Shown here: positions 1 to 5,302 of the stretch, piece by piece
Position numbering within the stretch: position 1 is the stretch's first letter
Layout of the letters: each line of letters starts with the position of its first letter
Source: Thermoplasmata archaeon
GTDB taxonomy: Archaea; Thermoplasmatota; Thermoplasmata; Thermoplasmatales; GCA-001856825
Assembly: GCA_021793855.1 (NCBI GenBank)
Contig: JAJYRY010000076.1
Span: forward strand, 1 to 5,302
Direction of reading: 5' to 3'
DNA: 5,302 bases
Made by a program: the position numbers and the translations under genes
The notes under the pieces: model-generated
What the model was told of the DNA's origin: nothing
Seen by the model: only the letters and a program-made list of their open reading frames with translations
The model's database searches: none

Positions 1-703
1 CACCAGACTTCGACTTCATTCTCATCGACAATGCCTTGTTCTTTATGAAGACGCGAGCAGCAGACCGAAGGTACGCGTACCTCTTCTTCAACAGTTTTGA
101 GTATGAGTCGAATTCAGAGTGATCGTGGTAAATCGGAGCATCTTTGACATAAACTCCCTTGAACCCTGCCTTCAGCGCCCTGATATTTAGATCGTAGTCC
201 TCGCTGTACGGGATAGAGACGTCGAAGCCTCCAAGTTTCTGAAATATTGAAACTCTCCACATCGAGTTGCCTAGGGGAAGGAATGCGATATTGGAAGGAA
301 CCTGATACTCATAGATATAGTCCTCAATCTGATTCACGTACTCTTCTGGCCTGTATTTAGGTTCATAGTGTAGCATAGGTCCCCCGGAAAAATCAGCTCT
401 TCCTTCGAGGATCGGATCAGATAGTTTTTCGAGCCAGGTGGGCACTGCAGTTTCGTCTGTATCGATAAATGCTATCAGGTCCCCTTTCACGAGAGACAGA
501 GCTTTATTCCTCGATTCAACTATGTTTCCAGGAAGGTGCTCCAGTCGTGCACCATAAGTAGTGCACACTTCTTCAATGTTCCAAGTCGTGCCACCGTCTG
601 CCACTATGATTTCAAATGGTTTAAGAGTCTGGTTTGAGAGTGACTTTAGGGTATCAGCGATCCGCTTGTCATTGAGAGATGCTATGATAACAGATATACG
701 CAC
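1..703 (-). CDS. Family 2 glycosyltransferase (GT-A fold), C-terminus cut by window edge
   Basis: This is an inverting glycosyltransferase of family GT2, which moves a sugar from an NDP-sugar to a growing glycan or lipid carrier on the cytoplasmic side of the membrane. The frame is open from a GTG at 703 to the left edge: 234 codons and no stop, so the C-terminus lies outside. The N-terminus reads VRISVIIASLNDKR, the classic GT2 first strand. The nucleotide-binding strand follows at 31-38 (EIIVADGG), then SRNKAL at 64-69, the metal-binding DTD at 81-83 in IAFIDTDE, and the GGFD...SEDYDLNIRALKAG segment at 158-180 with the likely catalytic acidic pair E168/D169. GTG is chosen as start because AAAGGA sits 7 nt upstream and the GT2 fold begins immediately. 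The acceptor and donor cannot be read from the sequence. By eye it is somewhat more GC-rich than gene 1089-2162. The family call is secure; the exact role in surface glycan assembly is inferred from the neighbours. Confidence 0.92.
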   Translation of the reverse strand, partial: MRISVIIASLNDKRIADTLKSLSNQTLKPFEIIVADGGTTWNIEEVCTTYGARLEHLPGNIVESRNKALSLVKGDLIAFIDTDETAVPTWLEKLSDPILEGRADFSGGPMLHYEPKYRPEEYVNQIEDYIYEYQVPSNIAFLPLGNSMWRVSIFQKLGGFDVSIPYSEDYDLNIRALKAGFKGVYVKDAPIYHDHSEFDSYSKLLKKRYAYLRSAARVFIKNKALSMRMKSKSG

Positions 704-710
704 AGTCCCA

Positions 711-716
711 TCCTTT
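711..716 (-). promoter_or_regulatory. Shine-Dalgarno AAAGGA deciding a GTG start
   Basis: On the minus strand AAAGGA lies 7 nt before the GTG at 703. It supports this non-ATG start over the ATG at 710, whose frame closes after nine codons. The other complete genes in the window lack such a site. Confidence 0.55.
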
Positions 717-739
717 CGCACCACTTCTTATATGAAAGT

Positions 740-748
740 ATTATAAAA
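740..748 (-). promoter_or_regulatory. TATA box of the GT2 gene
   Basis: The minus strand reads TTTTATAAT here, preceded by the A-rich TTCAAAAGA as a possible BRE. A start of transcription about 26 nt downstream would fall near 719, just before the AAAGGA site, giving a leader of roughly 15 nt. The match to the archaeal consensus is by eye. Confidence 0.45.
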
Positions 749-816
749 TCTTTTGAACCGTGCTAGCCTCTAGTCTCCTCACTGCAAGATGAAAGAGTCC
801 TCCTATTCGAGCTGAT

Positions 817-993
817 TTATGCAGCCACTAAGTGTTGATCTTGGAACTTGATACTTAACCTTCTTACAGACAACGTCTCAAGCATCTTTAGAAACATGGC
901 TTGTAAGGTCTCCTCGTGAATTTCTTGTTGACTTTTCTTAAATATTAAAGAAATCTTCATAGTCTCTCTTATTAGTTTTTGAGCAACATCCAT
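817..993 (-). CDS. Unassigned small open frame, 58 aa, possibly a gene remnant
   Basis: From the ATG at 993 the frame encodes 58 residues beginning MDVAQKLIRETMKISL and ending KFQDQHLVAA. It is lysine- and glutamate-rich and predicted by eye to be mainly helical. I do not recognise a family. The same frame stays open upstream to a TAA at 1059-1057, adding a protein-like stretch (KIFSINGEICDYLRSK) that has no ATG, so this could be the tail of an older, longer gene. There is no Shine-Dalgarno site and no convincing TATA box at the right distance from the ATG. A chance open frame in AT-rich DNA is a real alternative. Confidence 0.22.
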   Translation of the reverse strand: MDVAQKLIRETMKISLIFKKSQQEIHEETLQAMFLKMLETLSVRRLSIKFQDQHLVAA

Positions 994-1088
994 GGTAGTT
1001 GGTAAAATCTTGCTTCGCAAATAGTCACATATTTCACCGTTAATGGAGAATATCTTTTAGTGGTCAAACCTATTAAGTAATTGCTAGA

Positions 1089-2162
1089 ATGAAGATCTTA
1101 TTCATAGTCAACAGTTTGAGAAATTATGGTGGTCTAGAGAAGTGGCATATTCAGATAGGTAACGCCTTGACGGAAAGAGGGCATGACGTAGTCGTTCAAG
1201 GAATAGACCTAGGAGAATACAAACGTGTAGAATTAGGAGACATTGATAATTTTGTAAAATTCAAATACACAGAGGAATTTTTGGAATCCCCTAGAGGGGA
1301 TATATTGTATACTAGCATTGGCAACAGAAAAGTGCTGGAAAACATTCTAAAACTCAGTGGACCTAAGATTTTTGGGGCACATCACGGCGAGTATATTCGT
1401 TTCAGTAACGCCACTGGAATCACGTGGTCTTCTGAGTTTTTTTCCGTGAAGTCTATGAAGTATAAGCTCTGGTTTAACCAGACTTTAAAACTTCTTCCGA
1501 AGTTCGATGCGGTTCATTATCTTAATCACGGACTTGACTGGTTGGCCCGCATAAATGGCAATATATTTTACCTCCCGAATACGAATCTTATGCAAATTTC
1601 TAATCTTGCTAAACCGAAAGATAAATTTGGCGTATTGTTCTTTGGGAGACACGAAACGGAGAAGGGGGTCGACACAGTTATCAAGGTTGCAAACGCTTTA
1701 CCGCAGGATGTGAACTTAACTATTCTTGGGACGGGGTCAAGATCCAAAGAGCTCTCGAATATCGAAAGGCCCAACGTTCATTTTCTGGGTCAGGTGAGTG
1801 ATAGTGAACTTACCGATAGAGTGGCGACCAGCCAACTGATACTCATGCCTTCGTACAGCGAGAATTCTTCTATAGCATTGCGGGAATCACTTTCAAACGG
1901 TACTCCATTAGTTGCACGAGATTTTGAAGATTTAGCAGTTCCCTCTTTGTGTCATATAGCAAAATCTGATGACGAATTTCTTGAATACATACTGGAAAAC
2001 AAGAACCAGTTTTATAGTGATCCAGACTCCTACATCATCAAATGTCAACTTCTGAAAAGCAAGGTGTTGACCAAAAGTGAATATGTCGACAGTTTCGAGA
2101 AACTGCTCCTGTTCGCGAGTCAGAATTTCCAAAGAAGAGAGAAAGTGCAATCTAATAAGTGA
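1089..2162 (+). CDS. GT4-type (group 1) glycosyltransferase, GT-B fold
   Basis: This complete 357-residue retaining glycosyltransferase of the GT4/group 1 type has two Rossmann-like halves and no membrane segment. It would add a sugar from a nucleotide donor in the cytoplasm. The N-terminal half opens with MKILFIVNSLRNYGGLEKW, with the glycine loop at 14-15 that contacts the donor phosphate. The C-terminal half starts near 180 (GVLFFGRHETEKGVD), where R187 and K192 match the phosphate-binding Arg/Lys pair. It continues with ILGTGS at 212-217 and the EX7E signature E258-E266 in SYSENSSIALRES. The length is near the family's usual 350-400. ATG 1089 gives the expected first strand, and no better start exists upstream. 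Its end faces the surface-protein gene 3' to 3'. The donor and acceptor are not readable; a role in a surface glycan is inferred from the neighbouring GT2, nucleotidyltransferase and isomerase genes. Confidence 0.93.
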   Translation: MKILFIVNSLRNYGGLEKWHIQIGNALTERGHDVVVQGIDLGEYKRVELGDIDNFVKFKYTEEFLESPRGDILYTSIGNRKVLENILKLSGPKIFGAHHGEYIRFSNATGITWSSEFFSVKSMKYKLWFNQTLKLLPKFDAVHYLNHGLDWLARINGNIFYLPNTNLMQISNLAKPKDKFGVLFFGRHETEKGVDTVIKVANALPQDVNLTILGTGSRSKELSNIERPNVHFLGQVSDSELTDRVATSQLILMPSYSENSSIALRESLSNGTPLVARDFEDLAVPSLCHIAKSDDEFLEYILENKNQFYSDPDSYIIKCQLLKSKVLTKSEYVDSFEKLLLFASQNFQRREKVQSNK

Positions 2163-2378
2163 GATATCTTCGAGATTGATAAATGACGGCATTGGAAGGT
2201 GTGAAACAAAAGAGCGGAAAATCAAGATTCGGTTAACGTCTCTTCATCATTTTGTACATCAATGAATTTAGTCTCTTGACCCATTGCAAGGCTTCCTAGC
2301 CGAGTTACTCCTGTTTCTCTGGATCTATATTTCAGGTTATTGCAATTTTCGCTTTTGCTTTCTATCTCTAGACTATCA

Positions 2379-3515
2379 TCACTTCTTTTGTTCTATTTTT
2401 CTTCCAGTAATAAGTCCTCCTACAAATGAGACGACTGCTACGACCGAAACCATCACGGATATTATGACAATAAATAATAACCAGTTCGTGGTTGTTGGTT
2501 CTGTTTGATTTGAAGTCGAAAGCGGGTAGAAATTTATGGTAATTGTAGAGTTTCCATTACTTGACGTAACACTGCCACCATAAGATGAAGACGAATACCC
2601 TGTTACCGAGTTCACGGTGTATGAATTGCCTCCGATCTGGTCATAAATACCCTTTAATCCTGAGACGGTGAATGAAGTTACTGATGAAGTTTTACCTCCA
2701 ACGCCATTATCCATGGTGACCCCCCAAGCTGTTCCTTTCGGTAAACCAGTTTCACGGAAAGTTACAGTGTATGTAGATGGAGTCCCAGGTGTGAATACAT
2801 ATACCCCCAGTAGGTCTGCCATATGGGTAAGTGCGGAATCATTTTGGGTTGAATTTCCTTGTGTCAGCTCGGTGACTGTATATTTACCCGCGGTAAGCTG
2901 AGCACTACCAATGATAATTGGCATTTCATTATAATTTACCCAGCCTGACGCATTCGTGTTCTTAGCATCTATTTGAAGATTGGGGATTCCGCTAATGCGG
3001 ATAAAAGAAGAGCTCCCCCCTATTGCTATTACGACTACGGTGTCACCGGAAGCTGTCACGTTGAATGTGTCGGAAGCGGACCCAGATCCAGTCGTTTCGT
3101 TAATGCCATACGACGAAGAATATGACTTAAACCCCGAAACTCCGACGCCAGCAATTGTGTGTAATCCCGTTGCAGTAAAAAATGAGTTTGTATTATTTCC
3201 CGTTATGGCCAAATCCGCTGCTATGTTACCTATCGCGTTAACCGCATCTACGTACTGCCCGCCAGAGAAAGTACTTGATCCTAAGACGCCGCCTGTGCTG
3301 AAACCATATAGGTACATTTCCGCACCGCTCGCTATCCCTAAGTTGGTTTGCTGAGGAGAAACTATTGCATTATCAACTAGAACGGACGGTGACCCCTGGG
3401 CAAGAGATGTATTAAAAGCAGATACGAGTACTATAATTACTGACAAACTCACGAGAAATATTACAATAAATCTAGTTCTTCTCGTGTGACTAACTTTACG
3501 ATTATTCATGAGCAT
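2379..3515 (-). CDS. Type I membrane-anchored surface protein with archaeal 'ETGLP' beta module
   Basis: This 378-residue secreted protein of unknown function is probably held on the outer face of the membrane. Residues 1-15 are basic (NNRKVSHTRRTR) and 16-34 form a hydrophobic signal/anchor ending near SLAQG at 37-41. The ectodomain (about 41-333) is Gly/Ser/Thr/Asn-rich and beta-like. Its last part from 248 is the repeated archaeal extracellular module YTVTFRETGLPKGTAWGV, ending INFYPL. A short STSNQTEPTTTN linker leads to a C-terminal membrane helix (345-369) and the basic tail GRKIEQKK. Eight N-X-S/T sequons lie in the ectodomain (N107, 139, 152, 188, 221, 225, 322, 336), so N-glycosylation is plausible. 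Only one ETGLP module is present, whereas large relatives often have several. The frame ends in TGA TGA TAG. ATG 3515 and ATG 3509 are both possible starts; the TATA box spacing slightly favours 3509 on a leaderless mRNA. No enzymatic motif was recognised. Confidence 0.9.
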   Translation of the reverse strand: MLMNNRKVSHTRRTRFIVIFLVSLSVIIVLVSAFNTSLAQGSPSVLVDNAIVSPQQTNLGIASGAEMYLYGFSTGGVLGSSTFSGGQYVDAVNAIGNIAADLAITGNNTNSFFTATGLHTIAGVGVSGFKSYSSSYGINETTGSGSASDTFNVTASGDTVVVIAIGGSSSFIRISGIPNLQIDAKNTNASGWVNYNEMPIIIGSAQLTAGKYTVTELTQGNSTQNDSALTHMADLLGVYVFTPGTPSTYTVTFRETGLPKGTAWGVTMDNGVGGKTSSVTSFTVSGLKGIYDQIGGNSYTVNSVTGYSSSSYGGSVTSSNGNSTITINFYPLSTSNQTEPTTTNWLLFIVIISVMVSVVAVVSFVGGLITGRKIEQKK

Positions 3516-3527
3516 ACAGTTTAAATA

Positions 3528-3819
3528 AAGTATATATTTCTTTCACATAATTCTCTGAAGGGAAAAGTCTCGTTATCCTAAAACCTCACGATCCATAACT
3601 CTTCCTTTTCTATGTATATTAAACGATCTTCCAATTTTCAGGGAAACCGGTGCAGGATTTGAATTCGTGACAAAAATTGACGAATTTGCTGCCACTTTGA
3701 ATACTGCCCCTAAAAATACCAAGAACGAGGAAATTCTGAGGGATCGATCGTTGAATTTCTCAATCGAGAAAGAAATCAAAAATATAGTAGCAATATATAG
3801 TAAGTATGAACCGACTTAG
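3528..3819 (+). pseudogene. Decayed 3' end of a second GT4-type glycosyltransferase gene
   Basis: The plus strand codes for a recognisable GT4 C-terminus without any start codon. The longest piece is open from 3559 to the TAG at 3817-3819. From 3625 it reads DLPIFRETGAGFEFV, then a DEFAATL helix, NEEILRDRSLNFS and IEKEIKNIVAIYSKY. This matches the usual GT4 ending: 'DLPIFRE' after the EX7E region, a helix, then 'FSWE..A..Y..LY'. Just upstream, in other frames, KYIFLSHNS (3528-3554) and EGKSLVILK (3557-3583) resemble the preceding 'IFVLPSYSEGFGLVILE' block. In the latter, the second glutamate of EX7E would be lysine (AAA for GAA). At least two frameshifts and stops separate the pieces, and everything N-terminal is gone. 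The C-terminal segment match is fairly strong by eye; the two short upstream pieces are weaker and could be chance. Confidence 0.6.
3531..3546 (-). promoter_or_regulatory. BRE/TATA promoter of the surface-protein gene
   Basis: The minus strand reads GTGAAAG followed by AAATATATA, a good archaeal BRE-TATA pair. Its centre near 3535 places transcription start about 26 nt on, around 3509. That coincides with the second in-frame ATG and lies just beyond the first ATG at 3515. The mRNA would therefore be leaderless or nearly so. The element lies over the first part of the glycosyltransferase remnant on the other strand. Confidence 0.6.
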
Positions 3820-3908
3820 TCGATGATCTGATTTCTAATTTCATTCTTCTTCCTTTTTGTCCGAGCTTTCTACAGACAGTATAATAATTAGAGTTCCTCG
3901 TGGATATC

Positions 3909-3918
3909 TAAATATAAA
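3909..3918 (+). promoter_or_regulatory. TATA box of the nucleotidyltransferase gene
   Basis: TAAATATAAA is centred about 35 nt before the ATG at 3949. The expected transcription start, about 26 nt downstream, falls near 3940, leaving a leader of under 10 nt. No Shine-Dalgarno sequence fits in it, consistent with the leaderless style common in archaea. Confidence 0.55.
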
Positions 3919-3948
3919 GAGACGTTATTTGAAAGATGCTGTCGTAAG

Positions 3949-4884
3949 ATGACAATAGGTGCTTTGTTTACCGGAGGATACGGGAAGAGGTTACAATCAA
4001 TCGCTGGAGACATTCCAAAAACTCTTCTGCCGTTGAAGGAAGATTACCTAATATTGGACAGGCAGCTGCTGGACTTTAAGTATGCTGGAATAAACCAAGT
4101 CTACCTTCTGTCTGGATTTAAGGGCGAACTAATAGAAAAAAGATATGGCCACGAATGGAAAGGGATCAATATCACTCACATTATCGAAGTAAAGCCGATG
4201 GGAACTCTATGGGCACTAAGGAATCTCTATTCACATTTAGACTCTGACATCTTATTGAGGAATGGAGACACAATTTGTGATTTAAATTTGAGCAGTTTTA
4301 TATCCTACTCAACATCCCAAAGGACCTTAGCAACCATGGTTGTCGCCAAAATGGTAAGTCCATTTGGAATTGTATCTATTCATAATGGATATGTATCCGA
4401 ATTTGTTGAGAAGCCAATTTTGAACCATTATGTAAATGTAGGTTGTTACCATTTGAAACCCGCGGTAAAAACCTATCTTAAGAGACAATATTCTAGCACA
4501 GAAATCGAAAAGACGCTTTTTGATTCTCTCTCATCAGACGGTAAAATCAAAGCATTCAAGTTCGGAGGATACTGGAAGGCAGTAGACAGCGTAAAAGACT
4601 ATGAAGAAATCAAGAAGGAATATGATTCGCGTGAGGACTACGACTTCGGACATGTCACCATGCAACACGGAATTGTTGAATGTACCACTTACAAAGACAG
4701 AGTTGTGATAATTAAAGGAAAAGGAATGGTAAAAGTCGTTGAAGGTGAGGTTAGCGTGAATGGAGCAATTCTTTCAAAGGGGAAGAGTAAGTCTGTCAGT
4801 GAAGAAAGTCAAATAAGATCTGTCGAGGAGTCCAAATTTTCTCTTGCTGGGGATTTAAGTATAACGAACCCCAAAGGAGTTTAG
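3949..4884 (+). CDS. Sugar-1-phosphate nucleotidyltransferase (HddC/RmlA-like) with an unusual C-terminal beta domain
   Basis: This enzyme joins an NTP and a sugar 1-phosphate to give an NDP-sugar plus pyrophosphate in the cytoplasm. The catalytic domain spans about 1-228 of 311 residues. It has the nucleotide loop GGYGKRL at 9-15, PKTLLPL at 23-29 with the conserved lysine K24, GTLWALRN at 85-92, and NGD at 105-107 with metal ligand D107. FVEKP at 152-156, NVGCYHLKP at 163-171 and the second metal aspartate D213 in YWKAVDSVKDYEE follow. Overall it is closest to the HddC/RmlA/mannose-1-phosphate guanylyltransferase group; the sugar and base are not decided by these motifs. Residues about 238-305 form a short extra beta domain (VVIIKG...VKVVEGEVSVNGAILSKG). 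It is neither the left-handed hexapeptide helix nor an obvious cupin. The start at 3949 fits both the TATA box and the family's N-terminus. The gene ends 44 nt from the GmhA-type gene, facing it. Confidence 0.92.
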   Translation: MTIGALFTGGYGKRLQSIAGDIPKTLLPLKEDYLILDRQLLDFKYAGINQVYLLSGFKGELIEKRYGHEWKGINITHIIEVKPMGTLWALRNLYSHLDSDILLRNGDTICDLNLSSFISYSTSQRTLATMVVAKMVSPFGIVSIHNGYVSEFVEKPILNHYVNVGCYHLKPAVKTYLKRQYSSTEIEKTLFDSLSSDGKIKAFKFGGYWKAVDSVKDYEEIKKEYDSREDYDFGHVTMQHGIVECTTYKDRVVIIKGKGMVKVVEGEVSVNGAILSKGKSKSVSEESQIRSVEESKFSLAGDLSITNPKGV

Positions 4885-4928
4885 ATATCTGATCTGCTAG
4901 AAAACTCCGGTTTCCTACCTTGACTTCA

Positions 4929-5302
4929 TTAGACGAGCAGCTTATCCAACTCGTAACATATCATATGAATGATAGCTATATGTATTTCCTGAATTATGGG
5001 AGTCTTATCGGAATCTGCTTTGATACACCTATCTGCCACCATTCTTGCTTTCCCACCACTCTTACCAGTCAAGGCAAGTGTAAAAGCTCCTTTCTCCTTT
5101 GCTCTCTTCAGACCCTCTATCACGTTGTTGGAATTGCCAGAAGTACTGATGCCGACGACAACATCTCTCGAATCGCACAGCCCATCTACCTGTCTTGAGA
5201 ATACGGATGAATAGTCGTAGTCATTTCCAATTGCAGTCAAAGAAGATGTGTTGGTTGTAAGTGCTATTGCCGGCAGAGATCTTCTTTCCACCAAGAATCT
5301 TC
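4929..5302 (-). CDS. gmhA: Sedoheptulose-7-phosphate isomerase (GmhA-type SIS domain), N-terminus cut by window edge
   Basis: The visible part is the C-terminal 123 residues; full GmhA proteins have about 190-200. GmhA converts sedoheptulose 7-phosphate to D-glycero-D-manno-heptose 7-phosphate, the first step of nucleotide-heptose synthesis. The frame is open to the right edge and begins RFLVERRSLPAIALTT, the family's mid-region, so the TTG/GTG codons near 5294 are internal and not starts. Also visible are LTAIGNDYDYSSVFSRQV at 21-38 and the phosphate-binding loop ISTSGNS at 51-57. Its serines 52, 54 and 57 keep the spacing of S119, S121 and S124 in E. coli GmhA. The C-terminal QEIHIAIIH at 104-112 has Q104 and H112 spaced like catalytic Q172 and H180. 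The catalytic glutamate of the N-terminal half is outside the window. It ends in TAA at 4931-4929. A related SIS isomerase of different specificity is the alternative, but the match is specific to GmhA. Confidence 0.92.
   Translation of the reverse strand, partial: RFLVERRSLPAIALTTNTSSLTAIGNDYDYSSVFSRQVDGLCDSRDVVVGISTSGNSNNVIEGLKRAKEKGAFTLALTGKSGGKARMVADRCIKADSDKTPIIQEIHIAIIHMICYELDKLLV

Larger units (their letters stand above)
704..1088. other. 385-nt gap between divergent glycosyltransferase genes
   Basis: The left end holds the promoter and ribosome binding site of the GT2 gene. The middle holds one unassigned minus-strand open frame (described separately). The right end must contain the promoter of the GT4 gene at 1089. 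No tRNA, strong hairpin, tandem repeat or insertion-sequence end was seen. For the GT4 gene the only A-box candidate is a weak CTTTTAG at 1054-1060, about 30 nt before the ATG. The ATG has no Shine-Dalgarno sequence, so a short-leader or leaderless mRNA is likely. Confidence 0.5.

Noticed and set aside
561..746. Plus-strand 61-codon open frame over the GT2 gene
   Set aside because: It is antisense to the GT2 N-terminal and nucleotide-binding motifs and shows no own features.
2290..2301. Hairpin GGCT-TCCT-AGCC between the convergent genes
   Set aside because: A four-base stem with no T-tract after it is too weak to call a terminator.
2332..2382. C/D box sRNA candidate on the minus strand: GTGATGA (2382-2376) and CTGA (2335-2332), 40 nt apart
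   Set aside because: The spacing fits an archaeal C/D sRNA, but no convincing D'/C' pair lies between and there is no terminal stem. The C box coincides with the TGATGA stop codons of the surface-protein gene.
2668..3354. Plus-strand open frames across the surface-protein gene
   Set aside because: They are antisense shadows of a gene with clear signal peptide, module and anchor; their proline/valine-rich sequence is the usual complement of Gly/Ser/Thr coding DNA.
3573..3779. 68-codon minus-strand open frame (MISFSIEKFNDRSL...)
   Set aside because: It lies antisense to the glycosyltransferase remnant, which shows recognisable family motifs; this frame shows none.
3820..3835. C-box-like CGATGATCTGA downstream of the glycosyltransferase remnant
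   Set aside because: It matches only 5 of 7 C-box positions, and the CTGA follows immediately, leaving no room for a guide.
3844..3924. Minus-strand 27-codon open frame ending SDKKEEE
   Set aside because: It has no start codon and an upstream stop, and is too short to judge; no family similarity was seen.
4902..4913. Hairpin AAAC-TCCG-GTTT between the nucleotidyltransferase and isomerase genes
   Set aside because: The stem is only four base pairs, mostly A-T, with no oligo-T run; archaeal termination would not need it.
4920..5214. Two plus-strand open frames over the isomerase gene
   Set aside because: They are antisense to GmhA, whose catalytic motifs are intact in the minus frame.

Overview
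The window looks archaeal, most likely from a Thermoplasmata-type lineage (inference; Sulfolobales or Thaumarchaeota are not excluded). Three things point there. Several genes have archaeal TATA/BRE boxes 25-45 nt upstream and no or almost no 5' leader. The central surface protein carries the 'YTVTFRETGLPKGTAWGV' module common in extracellular proteins of acidophilic archaea. The gene set (GT2, GT4, sugar-1-phosphate nucleotidyltransferase, sedoheptulose-7-phosphate isomerase) is that of a surface-glycan locus. Base composition is moderately AT-rich.

Layout: (1) 1-703, minus strand: family 2 glycosyltransferase with a GTG start, whose C-terminus runs off the left edge. (2) 704-1088: 385-nt gap with the promoter of gene 1 and one unassigned small open frame. 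(3) 1089-2162, plus: complete GT-B glycosyltransferase of the GT4 type. (4) 2163-2378: short convergent gap, most of which stays open in a frame that could extend gene 3. (5) 2379-3515, minus: type I membrane/surface protein with signal peptide, sequon-rich beta ectodomain and C-terminal anchor. (6) 3516-3948: intergenic on paper, but it holds the decayed 3' end of a second GT4 gene that has no start codon. The promoter of the surface protein lies within the first part of this remnant. (7) 3949-4884, plus: sugar-1-phosphate nucleotidyltransferase with an unusual beta-rich C-terminal extension. (8) 4929-5302, minus: C-terminal two thirds of a GmhA-type SIS isomerase, convergent with gene 7 and cut by the right edge.

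Taken together, the two enzymes at the right would supply an activated sugar. GmhA makes a heptose 7-phosphate and the nucleotidyltransferase could make the NDP-heptose, in the HddC manner. The two glycosyltransferases at the left would build it into a glycan. The N-glycosylation-sequon-rich surface protein is a plausible acceptor. This functional link is inference from proximity. The broken GT4 gene suggests that the locus is turning over.

The points most worth checking are the C-terminal domain of the nucleotidyltransferase (it resembles the N-terminal beta domain of Clp1/GRC3 RNA kinases), the hidden glycosyltransferase remnant, and a possible frameshifted cytoplasmic tail of the surface protein.
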